Below are positions 8,570 to 17,402 of a stretch of DNA of 26,880 bases, in pieces. The notes beneath the pieces are model-generated. The model worked only from the letters and a program-made list of their open reading frames with translations, was not told the DNA's origin and did no database searches. How positions within the stretch are numbered: position 1 is the first letter of the stretch; the number at the start of each line of letters is the position of its first letter. The DNA is taken from the NCBI GenBank assembly GCA_964560325.1, contig CAZLLV010000381.1, positions 1 through 26,880 on the forward strand, given 5' to 3'. The translations under genes were made by a program, and so were the position numbers. The DNA is from CAZLLV01 sp964560325 (GTDB lineage: Bacteria; Acidobacteriota; Thermoanaerobaculia; Multivoradales; DATKCC01).

Positions 8570-10224
8570 AGCGGCCCGCCCGCGCACTCCTGCCCGCCGC
8601 GCTCCTCGTCCTGGTCCTCGCCTGGCTGGTCGGCTACCCGCTCCTCGTCACCCTGGTCGAGTCGCTGCGCCACGCCGGGGACTGGACCGTCGCCGGCTTC
8701 GCCGCCTTCGCCGACCGGCCGGACGAGTGGATCGCGCTCTGGCGGAGCCTCTGGATCTCGCTCGCCTCGGTGGCGCTCTCGGCCGCCGTCGGAGTACCGC
8801 TCGCCTTCCTCTTCGAGCGCACCGAGTTTCCCGGCCGGCGCCTGCTCGGGGCGCTGGTCGCCCTGCCGGTCGCGCTGCCGCCGCTGGTCGGCGTCATCGC
8901 CTTCCTCTTCCTCTACGGCGAGAGCGGGTTCGTCTCGCGCGCGGTGCAGGCGGCGGGCGGGCTCGACGAGCCGCCGTGGAGATTGGTCGGTCCCTGGGCC
9001 ATCCTCCTCGTCCATACGTACTCGATGTACGTGTACTTCTACCTCTTCACCCGCGCCGCCCTCGCCCGCCTCGACCCGGCCCACCAGGAGGCCGCGGCGA
9101 GCCTGGGCGCCGGGCGGGCGCGCACGGCGCTGCGGGTGACGCTCCCGATGCTCCGGCCGGCGCTCGCCGGCGCGGCGCTCCTCACCTTCATGACCTCGCT
9201 GGCGTCGTTCTCGGCGCCCTACATCTTCGGCGGCTCGTTCCGCGTGATGACGACGCAGATCACCGCCTCGAAGCTCAACGGCGACGACCTCGCGGCGCAG
9301 GTCGAGACGGTGGTGCTGGCGCTCGTTGCGCTCGCCGGGCTCTGGACCTTCGACCGCCTCGGCGGGCTCGGGGGGAACGCCGGCGCGGTGCGCGGCGTGG
9401 CGCCCCGGCGGCGGCGGATCGCCTCCTCCGGAGGGCGCTTCGCCGCGGCGGCCGGCGGCTGGCTGTTCGCAGTCGTCCTGCTCCTGCCGCACGCCACGCT
9501 GGTGCTGATCTCGCTCGTGCCGCCCGGCACCTGGACCGCGCAGGCGGTGCCGCCGGTGCTCGATCTGTCGAACTACGCCTCCTTCATCCAGCACCCGGAG
9601 CGCCTGCAGCCGGTCGTCACCTCGCTCTGGATGGCGAGCGCCGCGACCGCCGGGGCGATCGTGCTCGGGGTCGCCGCGGCGCGCTCGGCGAGGCGCCGCC
9701 GCGGTCCGGTGGGCAAGGCGCTCGAGGCGCTGATCGCGCTGCCGTGGGCGATCCCGGGCACCGTCTTCGCGGTCGCCCTCGCCACCACCTTCAGCGTCGA
9801 CGCGCCGTGGGCCGGCCGGGTGGTCCTGGTCGGCACGCCCTGGATCCTGCCGCTCGCCTACCTGGTCCGGAGCCTCCCGCTCACCGGCCGCTCGGCGGTC
9901 GCCGGGCTGTCACAGCTCGACCCGGCGCTCGAGGAGGCGGCCTCGTCGCTCGGCGCCGGGCGCTGGCGGACGCTGCGGCGCGTAGTGCTGCCGCTCCTCG
10001 CTCCGGCGCTCGCCGCCGGTGCCAGCCTCGCCTTCATCACCGGGCTCGGCGACTTCGTGGCCTCGATCGTCCTCTACACCCTCGACACGCGCCCGATCTC
10101 GATCGAGATCCTGTCGAGCCTGCGGGTGCAGGACCTGGGCGGCGCCGCGGTCTACGGCGTGCTGCTCGCGGCGGTCAGCGCCGCGGCGTTCCTGCTCTGG
10201 GGCGAAGAGGGGCGGGCCCGATGA
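8566..10224 (+). CDS. ABC transporter permease, two fused membrane domains
   Basis: A 552-residue FbpB-type permease made of two BPD_transp_1 domains in tandem, about 12 membrane segments. Each half has its own EAA loop that docks with the ATPase: EAAASLGAGRARTALRV starting at E175, and EEAASSLGAGRWRTLRRV starting near E456. This duplicated layout is known for iron(III), thiamine and phosphonate importers and means one gene can supply the whole membrane channel. The GTG start is chosen from the overlap with the ATPase stop. It overlaps the next gene by ATGA. The substrate is not deducible. Confidence 0.9.
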   Translation: MKRPARALLPAALLVLVLAWLVGYPLLVTLVESLRHAGDWTVAGFAAFADRPDEWIALWRSLWISLASVALSAAVGVPLAFLFERTEFPGRRLLGALVALPVALPPLVGVIAFLFLYGESGFVSRAVQAAGGLDEPPWRLVGPWAILLVHTYSMYVYFYLFTRAALARLDPAHQEAAASLGAGRARTALRVTLPMLRPALAGAALLTFMTSLASFSAPYIFGGSFRVMTTQITASKLNGDDLAAQVETVVLALVALAGLWTFDRLGGLGGNAGAVRGVAPRRRRIASSGGRFAAAAGGWLFAVVLLLPHATLVLISLVPPGTWTAQAVPPVLDLSNYASFIQHPERLQPVVTSLWMASAATAGAIVLGVAAARSARRRRGPVGKALEALIALPWAIPGTVFAVALATTFSVDAPWAGRVVLVGTPWILPLAYLVRSLPLTGRSAVAGLSQLDPALEEAASSLGAGRWRTLRRVVLPLLAPALAAGASLAFITGLGDFVASIVLYTLDTRPISIEILSSLRVQDLGGAAVYGVLLAAVSAAAFLLWGEEGRAR

Positions 10225-11531
10225 GGCGCGGCGACCTCGCCAAGCTGTCGATCCTCATGGCCACGGGTTTCGTGGACATGATGGGCCTCTTGATGGTGCT
10301 GCCGCTCTTGCCGTTCTTCGCCGAGGCGCTCGGCGCGGACCCGGTGGTGGTGACGCTGTTGATCGCCGCCTTCGCCCTCGCGCAACTCCTCGCGTCACCC
10401 TTCTGGGGGCGGTTCTCCGACCGCCTCGGGCGGCGGCCGATGATCATCCTCGGCCTCCTCGTCTCGGCCGGAGCGTTCCTCCTGTTCAGCTGGGCGAGCG
10501 CGATCGCCGGGGGCGTCGACGCGGCGCCCGGAACCGCCACCCTCGGCCTCTGGCTGCTCTTCGTCTCGCGCATCATCCAGGGCGCCGGCGCCGGCACCAC
10601 CGGGGTCGTGCAGGCGTACGTCAGCGACGTGGTGCCGGCGGCCGATCGGGGCAAGGCGCTCGGCTGGGTGTCTGCGGCGACCAGCGCGGGTGTGACCCTC
10701 GGCGGCTACATCGGCTCGCTCACCGCCCGCTGGGGCGAGGCGGCACCGGGGCTGATCGCCGCCGGGCTCTGCCTGGCGAACGCGATCTTCGCCTGGGCGC
10801 TCCTCCCCGAGCCCGAGCGCGAGGAGGAGGAAGCCCCGGCCGACGGCATCGAGCCCGAACGCTCGTCGATCCGGGAGGCGATGGTGCGGGTGCTCCGGCA
10901 CCCCGGCCACGAGATCCACGCGCTGATCTACGTCTACGCCTTCGGGATGATGGCCTTCATGGCGATGAACAGCGTCATCGCCCTCTTCCTGGAGCGCCGG
11001 TTCGGGGCGACGCCGGAGAACATCGGCTACTTCTACGTCTACGTGGGGGCGATGTCGATGGTGATGCGGGCGTTGGTTCTGGGCCCGGTGATCTCGCGCT
11101 TCGGCGAGGTGCGGACGCTGCGGCTCGGAGCGCTCTCGCTCGCCACCGGCCTCGCCGCCATCTCGCTCACCGGCCGCCTCGGCCTCGAGCCGCCTTGGAA
11201 CCTGGCGCTACTGGCGCTCGCCGCCGCCTTCGTGCCGATCGGCACCGCGCTCCTCTTCCCATCGACGACCTCGCAGATCTCCGGCCGCGCCCGCCGGCGC
11301 GAGACCGGCCAGACGCTCGGGGTGCAGCAGGCGTTCGGCGGCATTTCGCGCGTCGTCGGGCCGGTCTGGGCCGGCTTCGCCTTCCGCGACCTCGGGATCG
11401 AGACGCCGTTCTGGATCGGCGCCGGCATCATGCTCGGCGTCTTCCTCCTCGGCCTGCGGATCCACCCGCTCGGAGCCGCCGGCAAGCGGAAGCCGGAGCC
11501 GCAGATCGCGACCGAGGAAGAGGGGGTCTGA
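10221..11531 (+). CDS. MFS transporter (TetA/DHA1-like)
   Basis: A 436-residue major facilitator protein with about 12 membrane helices. Helix 1 has the acidic TGFVDMMGLLMVLPLLPFF pattern of drug:H+ antiporters. MFS motif A is GRFSDRLGRRP starting at G63, and a motif C-like Gly-rich helix lies near GWVSAATSAGVTLGGYIG. It starts in an ATGA overlap with the permease, so it belongs to the same operon. Coupling an exporter to an ABC importer operon is odd: they may act on the same compound, or the MFS gene may simply be carried along. The C-terminus is basic and cytosolic (GKRKPEPQ). Confidence 0.87.
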   Translation: MRRGDLAKLSILMATGFVDMMGLLMVLPLLPFFAEALGADPVVVTLLIAAFALAQLLASPFWGRFSDRLGRRPMIILGLLVSAGAFLLFSWASAIAGGVDAAPGTATLGLWLLFVSRIIQGAGAGTTGVVQAYVSDVVPAADRGKALGWVSAATSAGVTLGGYIGSLTARWGEAAPGLIAAGLCLANAIFAWALLPEPEREEEEAPADGIEPERSSIREAMVRVLRHPGHEIHALIYVYAFGMMAFMAMNSVIALFLERRFGATPENIGYFYVYVGAMSMVMRALVLGPVISRFGEVRTLRLGALSLATGLAAISLTGRLGLEPPWNLALLALAAAFVPIGTALLFPSTTSQISGRARRRETGQTLGVQQAFGGISRVVGPVWAGFAFRDLGIETPFWIGAGIMLGVFLLGLRIHPLGAAGKRKPEPQIATEEEGV

Positions 11532-11557
11532 CGGGGCCGCGGGGCCGCGAAGGGGGG

Positions 11558-11586
11558 TTGACAGCCTCCGGCGACTGTGTGACTAT
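11558..11586 (+). promoter_or_regulatory. sigma70-type promoter for initiator tRNA
   Basis: A perfect -35 TTGACA (11558-11563) is followed by a 17-nt spacer and GACTAT (11581-11586), a modest -10. Transcription would begin near 11593, about 37 nt before the tRNA. Confidence 0.6.
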
Positions 11587-11629
11587 CAATGGCCCGCCGG
11601 CACCGGTCCGGCGGCTTGCAGAACGGTGA

Positions 11630-11706
<77 letters not shown>

Positions 11707-11722
11707 TTCTTCACGCGATTCG

Positions 11723-11759
11723 AAACGGCGCTGGGTCGACTCCGACCGGCGCCGTTTTT
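11723..11759 (+). terminator. Rho-independent terminator after tRNA-fMet
   Basis: AAACGGCGC (11723-11731) pairs with GCGCCGTTT (11749-11757), and an inner GGTCG/CGACC pair extends the stem. The run of five T starts within the stem base at 11755. On the minus strand it could also stop the sulfatase transcript, though with fewer T residues. Confidence 0.85.
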
Positions 11760-11794
11760 CGTGTCGGCGGCCTTCCTCCGAGCGGCGAGAGCCG

Positions 11795-13225
11795 CTACTG
11801 GATGTACCCGAGGTTCCGCAGCCGCTCCATGGCGGCCGCCTCGCCGCCGGCCGGCCGCTCGGCCTCCGTCGTTTTCAGCCAGACGCGCAGGTGCCCTTTC
11901 AAGCGTCCGACCTCGCGTGCGTCGGAGCCGCTCAGGTCCTGCATCTCCCCCGGGTCCGCCGCCACGTCGTAGAGCCAGGTGCGGCCATCGCGCTCGCGGG
12001 CGATCAGCTTGAACCGGCCGTCGTGGATCGCGCGCAGGCCGCGCCAGGCGGCGAAGACCGGCGGGTGGTCGCCCGCCCTCTCCTCCATCGCCGCGCGCAG
12101 GCTCTCTCCCGGCAGGTCGAAGGGCTCGGCGGGGATCTCCAGGTAGTCGAGGAGCGTCGGGACCACGTCGAGATTCGCGGCCTGGGAGGCGATTCGCCGC
12201 GGCCGGCCGGCGGCGAGCGCGGGGGGGAGCCTCACGAGGAGCGGCGTCTTGATCTCCGAGTAGTAGACCGAGCGGCAGTGCCGCAGGTGGCCGTGCTGGT
12301 ACAGCGACTCGCCGTGGTCGGAGAGGACGACGAGGATCGTCTCGTCGAGCACGCCCCGCTGCTCGAGGTTCCCGACCAGGCGCCCGAGGAGGGAGTCCCA
12401 GTAGGCGATCTCCTCGTCGTAGAGGTCGGTGAGGTGGGCGACCGCCTCGGGGGTCGCGAGGCTCGCGTCCCCCTCCTTGTAGAGCGCCTTGGCGATCGGG
12501 TTCGGATCGCCCGCGCGGACCGCCTCCGACACCCCTTCGCCGTCGCCCGCGAAGCGCCGCGGCCAGTCGTCCGGCGGCCGGTAGGGGTCGTGCGGGTCGA
12601 GATAGTGGAGGTAGAGGAAGAACGGCTCCTCGAGCTGGTCGAGGAAGCGCGTCGCCCGCCGGTGGACGCACGAGCCGTCGGACCACTCGCAGCTCTCGCT
12701 GAAGCGTCCGAAGCCTTTCGCGAAGCCGCCGCCGGGGTTCATCTTGCCGGCGGTGGCGCGAACGACCGGGCTCGCCGAGACCGCGGCCGTGTCGTAGCCG
12801 GCGGCGGCGAGGATCTCGGCGAGAGAGGGGACGGCTTCCGGGATGCCGAGCCCGCCTCCCGGCTGACCGAGGAACCGGTGCGGGTAGTGGCCGGTGAGGA
12901 TCGAGTTGGTGGAAGGATACGTGCAAGGGGCCTGGGCGCGGGCGTCCTCGAACAGGAACGACTCGGCGGCGAGCTCGTCGAACCGGGGCGACGTGTCGCG
13001 GGCGTAGCCGTAGGCGCCCAGGTGGTCGGCGCGGAGCGTGTCCGCCAGCACCAGGATCACGTTCGGGCGGGGAGGCTCGCCGCCGGTGGTCTCGGCGGCG
13101 GTGCGGCCGTCTTGTCGAGCCCGGCAGCCGGCGAGCGCGGTCGCGAGGAGGCCGGCGAGCGCCCATGGGAGCGCCGCCCGACCGATCCCACGGGCCGCGG
13201 TGGGCCCTGAACCCTTATAATTCAT
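11795..13225 (-). CDS. sulfatase-fold lipoprotein (alkaline phosphatase superfamily)
   Basis: A 476-residue predicted lipoprotein. The lipobox LAGC gives Cys34 as the first mature residue. Metal ligands are visible: D62 and D67 region in NVILVLADTLRADHLG, H207/D210/H212 in HYLDPHDPY, and D303-H304-G-E in LSDHGES. In the active-site loop APCTYPSTNSILTG the position two before the conserved Pro104, normally the Cys or Ser converted to formylglycine, is Thr102; Cys101 is one residue too early. It may therefore be a Thr-nucleophile phosphatase or transferase rather than a true sulfatase. The ATG at 13225 is chosen because GGAGGAG precedes it by 8 nt and it starts the lipoprotein signal; an in-frame start 54 nt upstream lacks such support. 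Confidence 0.85.
   Translation of the reverse strand: MNYKGSGPTAARGIGRAALPWALAGLLATALAGCRARQDGRTAAETTGGEPPRPNVILVLADTLRADHLGAYGYARDTSPRFDELAAESFLFEDARAQAPCTYPSTNSILTGHYPHRFLGQPGGGLGIPEAVPSLAEILAAAGYDTAAVSASPVVRATAGKMNPGGGFAKGFGRFSESCEWSDGSCVHRRATRFLDQLEEPFFLYLHYLDPHDPYRPPDDWPRRFAGDGEGVSEAVRAGDPNPIAKALYKEGDASLATPEAVAHLTDLYDEEIAYWDSLLGRLVGNLEQRGVLDETILVVLSDHGESLYQHGHLRHCRSVYYSEIKTPLLVRLPPALAAGRPRRIASQAANLDVVPTLLDYLEIPAEPFDLPGESLRAAMEERAGDHPPVFAAWRGLRAIHDGRFKLIARERDGRTWLYDVAADPGEMQDLSGSDAREVGRLKGHLRVWLKTTEAERPAGGEAAAMERLRNLGYIQ
13216..13221 (+). promoter_or_regulatory. consensus -10 upstream of enolase
   Basis: A perfect TATAAT on the plus strand lies inside the first codons of the divergent sulfatase gene, about 90 nt before the enolase ATG. 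The -35 is weak. It would give an enolase leader of about 80 nt. Confidence 0.4.
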
Positions 13226-13308
13226 CGCGATCGCTCCTCCGGTCCCGCGAGCATACCTTCCGACACCGAAGAGGCCCATCTCCCGAACCCCTCTCCACAG
13301 GAGACCCG

Positions 13309-14634
13309 ATGTTCGACGTCGACCAGGTCCACGCGCGACAGATTCTCGATTCCCGAGGCAACCCGACCCTCGAGGTGGAGTGCTTCCTCACCGGCGGCGC
13401 CTGGGGGCGCGCGGCGGTGCCGTCCGGCGCTTCGACCGGCAGCCGCGAGGCGCTCGAGCTGCGCGACGGCGGCAGCGCCTACCTCGGCAAGGGGGTCGGC
13501 GAGGCGGTCGAGAACGTGCGCGGCGAGATCGCCGCGGCGCTTCGGGGCAAGGACGCCCGCGACCAGGCGCTGATCGACCGGTTGCTGATCGACCTCGACG
13601 GCACCCCGACCAAGAGCCGGCTGGGCGCGAACGCCATCCTCGGCGCCTCCCTGGCGGTGGCGAAGGCGACCGCGACCGCCGCCGGCCTGCCGCTCTACGG
13701 CTACCTCGGCGGCCCGGCCGCCACGGTGCTGCCGGTGCCGCTCCTGAACGTGGTCAACGGCGGCGCCCACGCCGACAACAACGTCGACGTGCAGGAGTTC
13801 ATGCTGGTGCCGATCGGCTTCCCGAGCTTCTCCGAGGCGCTGCGCGCCGGAGTCGAGATCTACCACACGCTCAAGAAGGTGCTCGGCAAGCGCGGCCTCT
13901 CGACTGCGATCGGCGACGAAGGCGGCTTCGCCCCGGACCTGGCGAGCAACCGCGACGCCCTCGACCTGCTGGTCGAAGCGATCGGTGCTGCCGGCTACGA
14001 GCCGGGCCGGCAGGTGGCGCTCGCCGTCGACGTGGCGGCCAACGAGCTGGTCGCCGAGGCGGGCAAGAAGGCGAAGAAGGGCAAGAAGGCGAAGGCGCCG
14101 GTCTACGCCTTGCCGGGCGACGGGCGCGAGGGGCTCGCCGCCGCCGACCTGATCGACCTCTACGAGGAGTGGCTCGGCGCCTACCCGCTGCTCTCGATCG
14201 AGGACGGCCTGTCGGAGGACGACCGCGACGGCTGGGCGGAGCTGACCGAGCGCCTCGGGAGCCGGGTGCAACTCGTCGGCGACGACCTGTTCGTCACCAA
14301 CCCGGAGATCCTCGCCGAGGGGATCGCCGACGGCCTCGCCAACGCGCTGCTCGTCAAGCTCAACCAGATCGGCACCCTGTCGGAGACGCTCGCCGCCATG
14401 GAGCTCGCCAAGACCAACGGCTACGCCAACATCGTGAGCCACCGCTCCGGCGAGACCAACGACACCACGATCGCCGACCTCTCGGTCGCGACCCGGGCCG
14501 GCCAGATCAAGACCGGTGCGCCGGCCCGCAGCGACCGGGTGTCGAAGTACAACCGCCTGCTACGCATCGAGGAGGAGCTGGAGGGGGTCGCCGCCTACGC
14601 CGGGGCGGCCGCCTTCCCGCGCTGGCGACCGTGA
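13309..14634 (+). CDS. eno: enolase (phosphopyruvate hydratase)
   Basis: A 441-residue glycolytic enzyme converting 2-phosphoglycerate to phosphoenolpyruvate. Family signatures are present in order: ARQILDSRGNPTLEVE near the N-terminus, PSGASTGSREALELRD, the AIGDEGGFAP loop, LSIEDGLSEDD, GDDLFVTN, catalytic Lys350 in LVKLNQIGTLSET, and SHRSGETNDTTIADL. The ATG is preceded by CAGGAG. Residues 252-263 are an unusual Lys/Gly/Ala-rich insert (GKKAKKGKKAKA) where many enolases have a short loop, which makes it slightly longer than usual. It shares a GTGA overlap with the FtsB-like gene, as is common for eno and ftsB neighbours. Confidence 0.97.
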   Translation: MFDVDQVHARQILDSRGNPTLEVECFLTGGAWGRAAVPSGASTGSREALELRDGGSAYLGKGVGEAVENVRGEIAAALRGKDARDQALIDRLLIDLDGTPTKSRLGANAILGASLAVAKATATAAGLPLYGYLGGPAATVLPVPLLNVVNGGAHADNNVDVQEFMLVPIGFPSFSEALRAGVEIYHTLKKVLGKRGLSTAIGDEGGFAPDLASNRDALDLLVEAIGAAGYEPGRQVALAVDVAANELVAEAGKKAKKGKKAKAPVYALPGDGREGLAAADLIDLYEEWLGAYPLLSIEDGLSEDDRDGWAELTERLGSRVQLVGDDLFVTNPEILAEGIADGLANALLVKLNQIGTLSETLAAMELAKTNGYANIVSHRSGETNDTTIADLSVATRAGQIKTGAPARSDRVSKYNRLLRIEEELEGVAAYAGAAAFPRWRP

Positions 14635-15017
14635 GCCCCGGACCCGCCGCCCGCTCCCACCGAGGAGGGCCCGAAGGACGCGAAGGGCGTCCGGTCCGCT
14701 CGGTGACCGTGGCGGCGGTGCTGTTCCTGGTGGTGCTGCTCGGCACCGTCGGCGCCCGGAGCTGGAAAGACCTCGAACGGGCTCGCGGCCGGCAGGCGGA
14801 GCTGTCGGAGAAGATCGAAGAGACCGAGGCGCGGATCGAAGCCCTCGACCGCCGCATCCGCCGCCTGCGCCACGACCCGCTCCTGGTCGAGCGCCTGGCG
14901 CGGGAGGACCTCGGCCTCGCGCGCGAAGGGGACCTGATCTTCGTCCTGCCCGAAGGCCAGCTCGCCCCGCCCGACCCGCTCGAGCGGATCGGGCCGCCCG
15001 ACCCACCCAAAGAGTAG
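14631..15017 (+). CDS. septum formation initiator (FtsB/DivIC-like)
   Basis: A 128-residue bitopic membrane protein. A basic N-terminus is followed by one membrane helix (SVTVAAVLFLVVLLGTVGA, about 24-42), a coiled coil (about 46-82, charged heptads with LSEKIEETEARIEALDRRIRRL), and the family end motif DPLLVERLAREDLGLAREGDLIFVLPE. FtsB/DivIC works in the divisome with FtsL and FtsQ/DivIB. The GTG start overlaps the enolase stop. A second GTG at 14703 would remove the basic N-terminus and cannot be excluded. The C-terminal Pro-rich tail is variable. Confidence 0.85.
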   Translation: MSPGPAARSHRGGPEGREGRPVRSVTVAAVLFLVVLLGTVGARSWKDLERARGRQAELSEKIEETEARIEALDRRIRRLRHDPLLVERLAREDLGLAREGDLIFVLPEGQLAPPDPLERIGPPDPPKE

Positions 15018-15131
15018 ACCGAGAAGGGCGCCGCGTGCTCGACCTGCGCAGCCCTCGTTCGAGGCGTTCGGTGCCGAGCTGCGCCTCGACGGCGGTCCGA
15101 GGCGCGGGATCTCTCGATCTTGGTCATCGTT
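15018..15131. other. spacer between FtsB-like gene and deaminase fragment
   Basis: A 114-nt spacer. GC falls from here into the deaminase fragment. No terminator, RNA or plausible gene was recognised. It may hold the truncated start of an ancestral downstream gene, but I could not identify one. Confidence 0.4.
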
Positions 15132-15620
15132 TCATCCGCCGTTCCAGTCGTAGTACCAGCCTAGTTCCCAAAGGGTCGATCCGTCCGAGCCATGCGGCGA
15201 ATGAGTTCCCGGGGAGATCCGAACGCCCGCGTACGAGACCACGATCCGAATCCCCCACTGCCGCGCGAGCGCCTTGAGCACGTTCCGGCAGCTCCGGCAC
15301 GGCCCCCGGCTTACGCAGAAGTAGAGAGTGCCCCCGTTCAGGAGCCCGGGCGCGCCACCGGTCTGGAGACCGAGCTCACTGGCATAGTGGCAGGCGAGCT
15401 GACATTCGGCGTCCTTCCGGCAACCGTACTCCGACTGTTTGAAGAGGTAGTCGGGCATCGTGCCCGAGCTCTCGCCGCTGATGGCCGTCTGCTTGTCGAT
15501 CAGCTTATCCGGCACCAGTGGGGGCGCCCAGGCGCCGATGGCCTTGGTGTAGAGGCTTACCGAGCCCCAACGGGGTACCTTGACGCTATTGAGCTCTCTG
15601 TGCAAGCGCCTCAGGTGCAC
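15132..15620 (-). pseudogene. orphan deaminase-fold toxin domain (BURPS668_1122-like), probably truncated
   Basis: A 162-residue frame with a deaminase-like zinc signature. RKD70-A-E72 is followed 35 residues later by P107-C108-R-S-C111, then NVLKALARQWGIRIVVSYAG, a pattern like the toxin-deaminase family found at the C-termini of polymorphic toxins (D-x-E plus PCxxC is from memory of that family). The GTG at 15620 has no ribosome-binding site. The frame stays open upstream to the antiporter stop near 15737 with protein-like sequence but no ATG, GTG or TTG. This suggests loss of the N-terminal part. GC is visibly lower than in the flanks. No immunity gene is recognisable. It could also be a standalone deaminase with an unusual start. 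Confidence 0.5.
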
Positions 15621-15736
15621 TATGTCTGTATCGGAGAGAGAAATCGCGGGCTCCCATTCTCGGGGGCTCTTGTGAGCGTTTTCGCGATAGTACCTCCAAT
15701 CGACAGAGGCGGCTTGCGCGGGTCGGTACAGCCGCC

Positions 15737-17137
15737 TTACCGCGCCGGCTTCGCGGCGGCCGGTTTCTTGGCCGCCTTCTTCGCCTCACCCCGCGCCAGC
15801 GTCCACTTGAGCACCGGCGGGGTGATGAGCGTGGTGACGATCACCATGATGACCACCGCCGAGTAGACCGAGCTGTTGATCACCGCCTCACCGTCCAGCA
15901 CCAGCGCCAGACCGATGTTGGCGAAGATCAGGCCGACCTCGCCTCGCGGCACCATCCCGACCGCCACCGAGACCCGGTCGAGCCCCTTCTCGATCACGCC
16001 GAGGGCGCAGACCATCTTGCCGACGATCGCCGCCAGCGAGAGGAGCGCCGCGAAGCCGAGCACGCTCACCGTACCGAAGGTCGACAGATCGACCTTGATC
16101 CCCATCAGCACGAAGAAGACCGGCACCAGGAACATCGAGATCGGGTGGATCAGCTCCTCGATCGTGTGCTCGCCCGCGTCGAAGAAGTCCCGGTAGTGCA
16201 CCTCGTCGAGGATCAGGCCGGCCGCGAAGGCGCCGACGATGGTCGCCAGCTCGATCACGTTCGCCAGGTACGCCAGCGCGAAGCAGAAGACCAGCGAGAC
16301 CATCAGCAGCATGCCGCGCGTCCGCAGCCGCGACGCGACGCGGAACATGCGCGGCGCGAGCCAGGTGCCGGCCACCAGGGCGAACCCGAGGAAGAGCACC
16401 GCCTTGCCGATGATCCAGAGCACCGCGAGCGACGACAGCGTGCCGCCGGTGTTGGCCGCGGTGATGACGCCCGCGACCACCGCCAGGATCACCAGGCCGA
16501 GGATGTCGTCGATCACCGCCGCGCCCAGGACGATCTTCGACTCCCGCTTCTGGAGCTTGCCCAGGTCGGCGAGCACGCGCGCCGTGATGCCGACGCTGGT
16601 CGCGCACAGGGTCGCGCCGATGAAGATGTGGGCGAGCATCGGCTCGCCCGGGATCATCACCGCCGAGACCCACCAGCCGAGGAAGAACGGCGCGACCACG
16701 CCGAGGATCGCGACCGCGAGGCTCGACCAGCCGACCGACATCATCTCCTTGATGTTCGACTCGAGGCCGACCTCGAAGAGGAGCAGGATCACGCCGAGCT
16801 CCGCGAGCACGGTGATGCCGGCGTTGGTGGCCAGGAACTCGAAGCCGCCGAAGCCGACGAGCGTCAGGTTGCCGAGGACGACGCCGAAGATCAGCTCGCC
16901 GAGCACCGCCGGCTGATGGAAGCGCTCGAACAGCGCCCCGCCGAGCTTGGCCACCGTCAGGATGATCACCAGCCCGAGCAGAACCGGCAGCACCGGGCTC
17001 GTGTGGCCCGCGCCGTGCCCCTCCTCGGCGTGCTCGCCGACCGCCGCGGGAGGCGGCTCCTGCTGGCCGAACAGGTCGGCACCGTGACCGATCAGAACGA
17101 GACCGAGGACGGCGAAGAGGAGGAGGGTCTTTCGCAT
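15737..17137 (-). CDS. cation:proton antiporter (CPA2 family)
   Basis: A 466-residue Na+/H+ or K+/H+ exchanger of the Na_H_Exchanger fold. A cleavable-looking hydrophobic N-terminus (residues 1-25) is followed by a His/Glu-rich loop (EHAEEGHGAGH, about 35-45) and about 12 membrane helices. The ion-binding pair D210-D211 (AAVIDDILGLVIL) is intact. The family's regulatory RCK/TrkA-N domain is absent; the protein ends in a Lys/Ala-rich tail (GEAKKAAKKPAAAKPAR). The ATG at 17137 is chosen because GGAG lies about 7-10 nt upstream and it starts the signal-like segment; the frame is open 150 codons further up without homology. The ion is not assignable. Confidence 0.9.
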   Translation of the reverse strand: MRKTLLLFAVLGLVLIGHGADLFGQQEPPPAAVGEHAEEGHGAGHTSPVLPVLLGLVIILTVAKLGGALFERFHQPAVLGELIFGVVLGNLTLVGFGGFEFLATNAGITVLAELGVILLLFEVGLESNIKEMMSVGWSSLAVAILGVVAPFFLGWWVSAVMIPGEPMLAHIFIGATLCATSVGITARVLADLGKLQKRESKIVLGAAVIDDILGLVILAVVAGVITAANTGGTLSSLAVLWIIGKAVLFLGFALVAGTWLAPRMFRVASRLRTRGMLLMVSLVFCFALAYLANVIELATIVGAFAAGLILDEVHYRDFFDAGEHTIEELIHPISMFLVPVFFVLMGIKVDLSTFGTVSVLGFAALLSLAAIVGKMVCALGVIEKGLDRVSVAVGMVPRGEVGLIFANIGLALVLDGEAVINSSVYSAVVIMVIVTTLITPPVLKWTLARGEAKKAAKKPAAAKPAR

Positions 17138-17402
17138 GGGTGCTCCGGGTCGAGTTGGAGGTGGGTCCGGGCTGCGCGAGCCGCGCGCGCCGCGGGGCGG
17201 CCCGGCGGACGGCGTGATGGTACCACCGGCCCGTGACGAAGCCGCGGAGCGTTCGCTTGGGAGCCAAAAGGCTCGCGCCGGGTGGTTTACGGGAGTTTTA
17301 CGAAACCTTTTCCTACCGGGGTAGTACAAAGGGGTGCGGCGCCCGTAGAAAGAAAAGAGCCCACCGAAACGCCCCCATCCGAGACCGAGCCGAGGAGTAT
17401 CG
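17138..17402. other. divergent intergenic region with small hairpins
   Basis: The spacer between the antiporter and the DUF5916 gene. It becomes AT-richer after 17260. Visible structures are GAGCC-AAAA-GGCTC (17261-17274) and CTACC-GG-GGTAG (17313-17324), and a GGTTT...AAACC inverted repeat between them. Promoters for both genes should lie here, but no full sigma70 match was found. The plus-strand ribosome-binding site is GAGGAG at 17392-17397. Confidence 0.4.
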
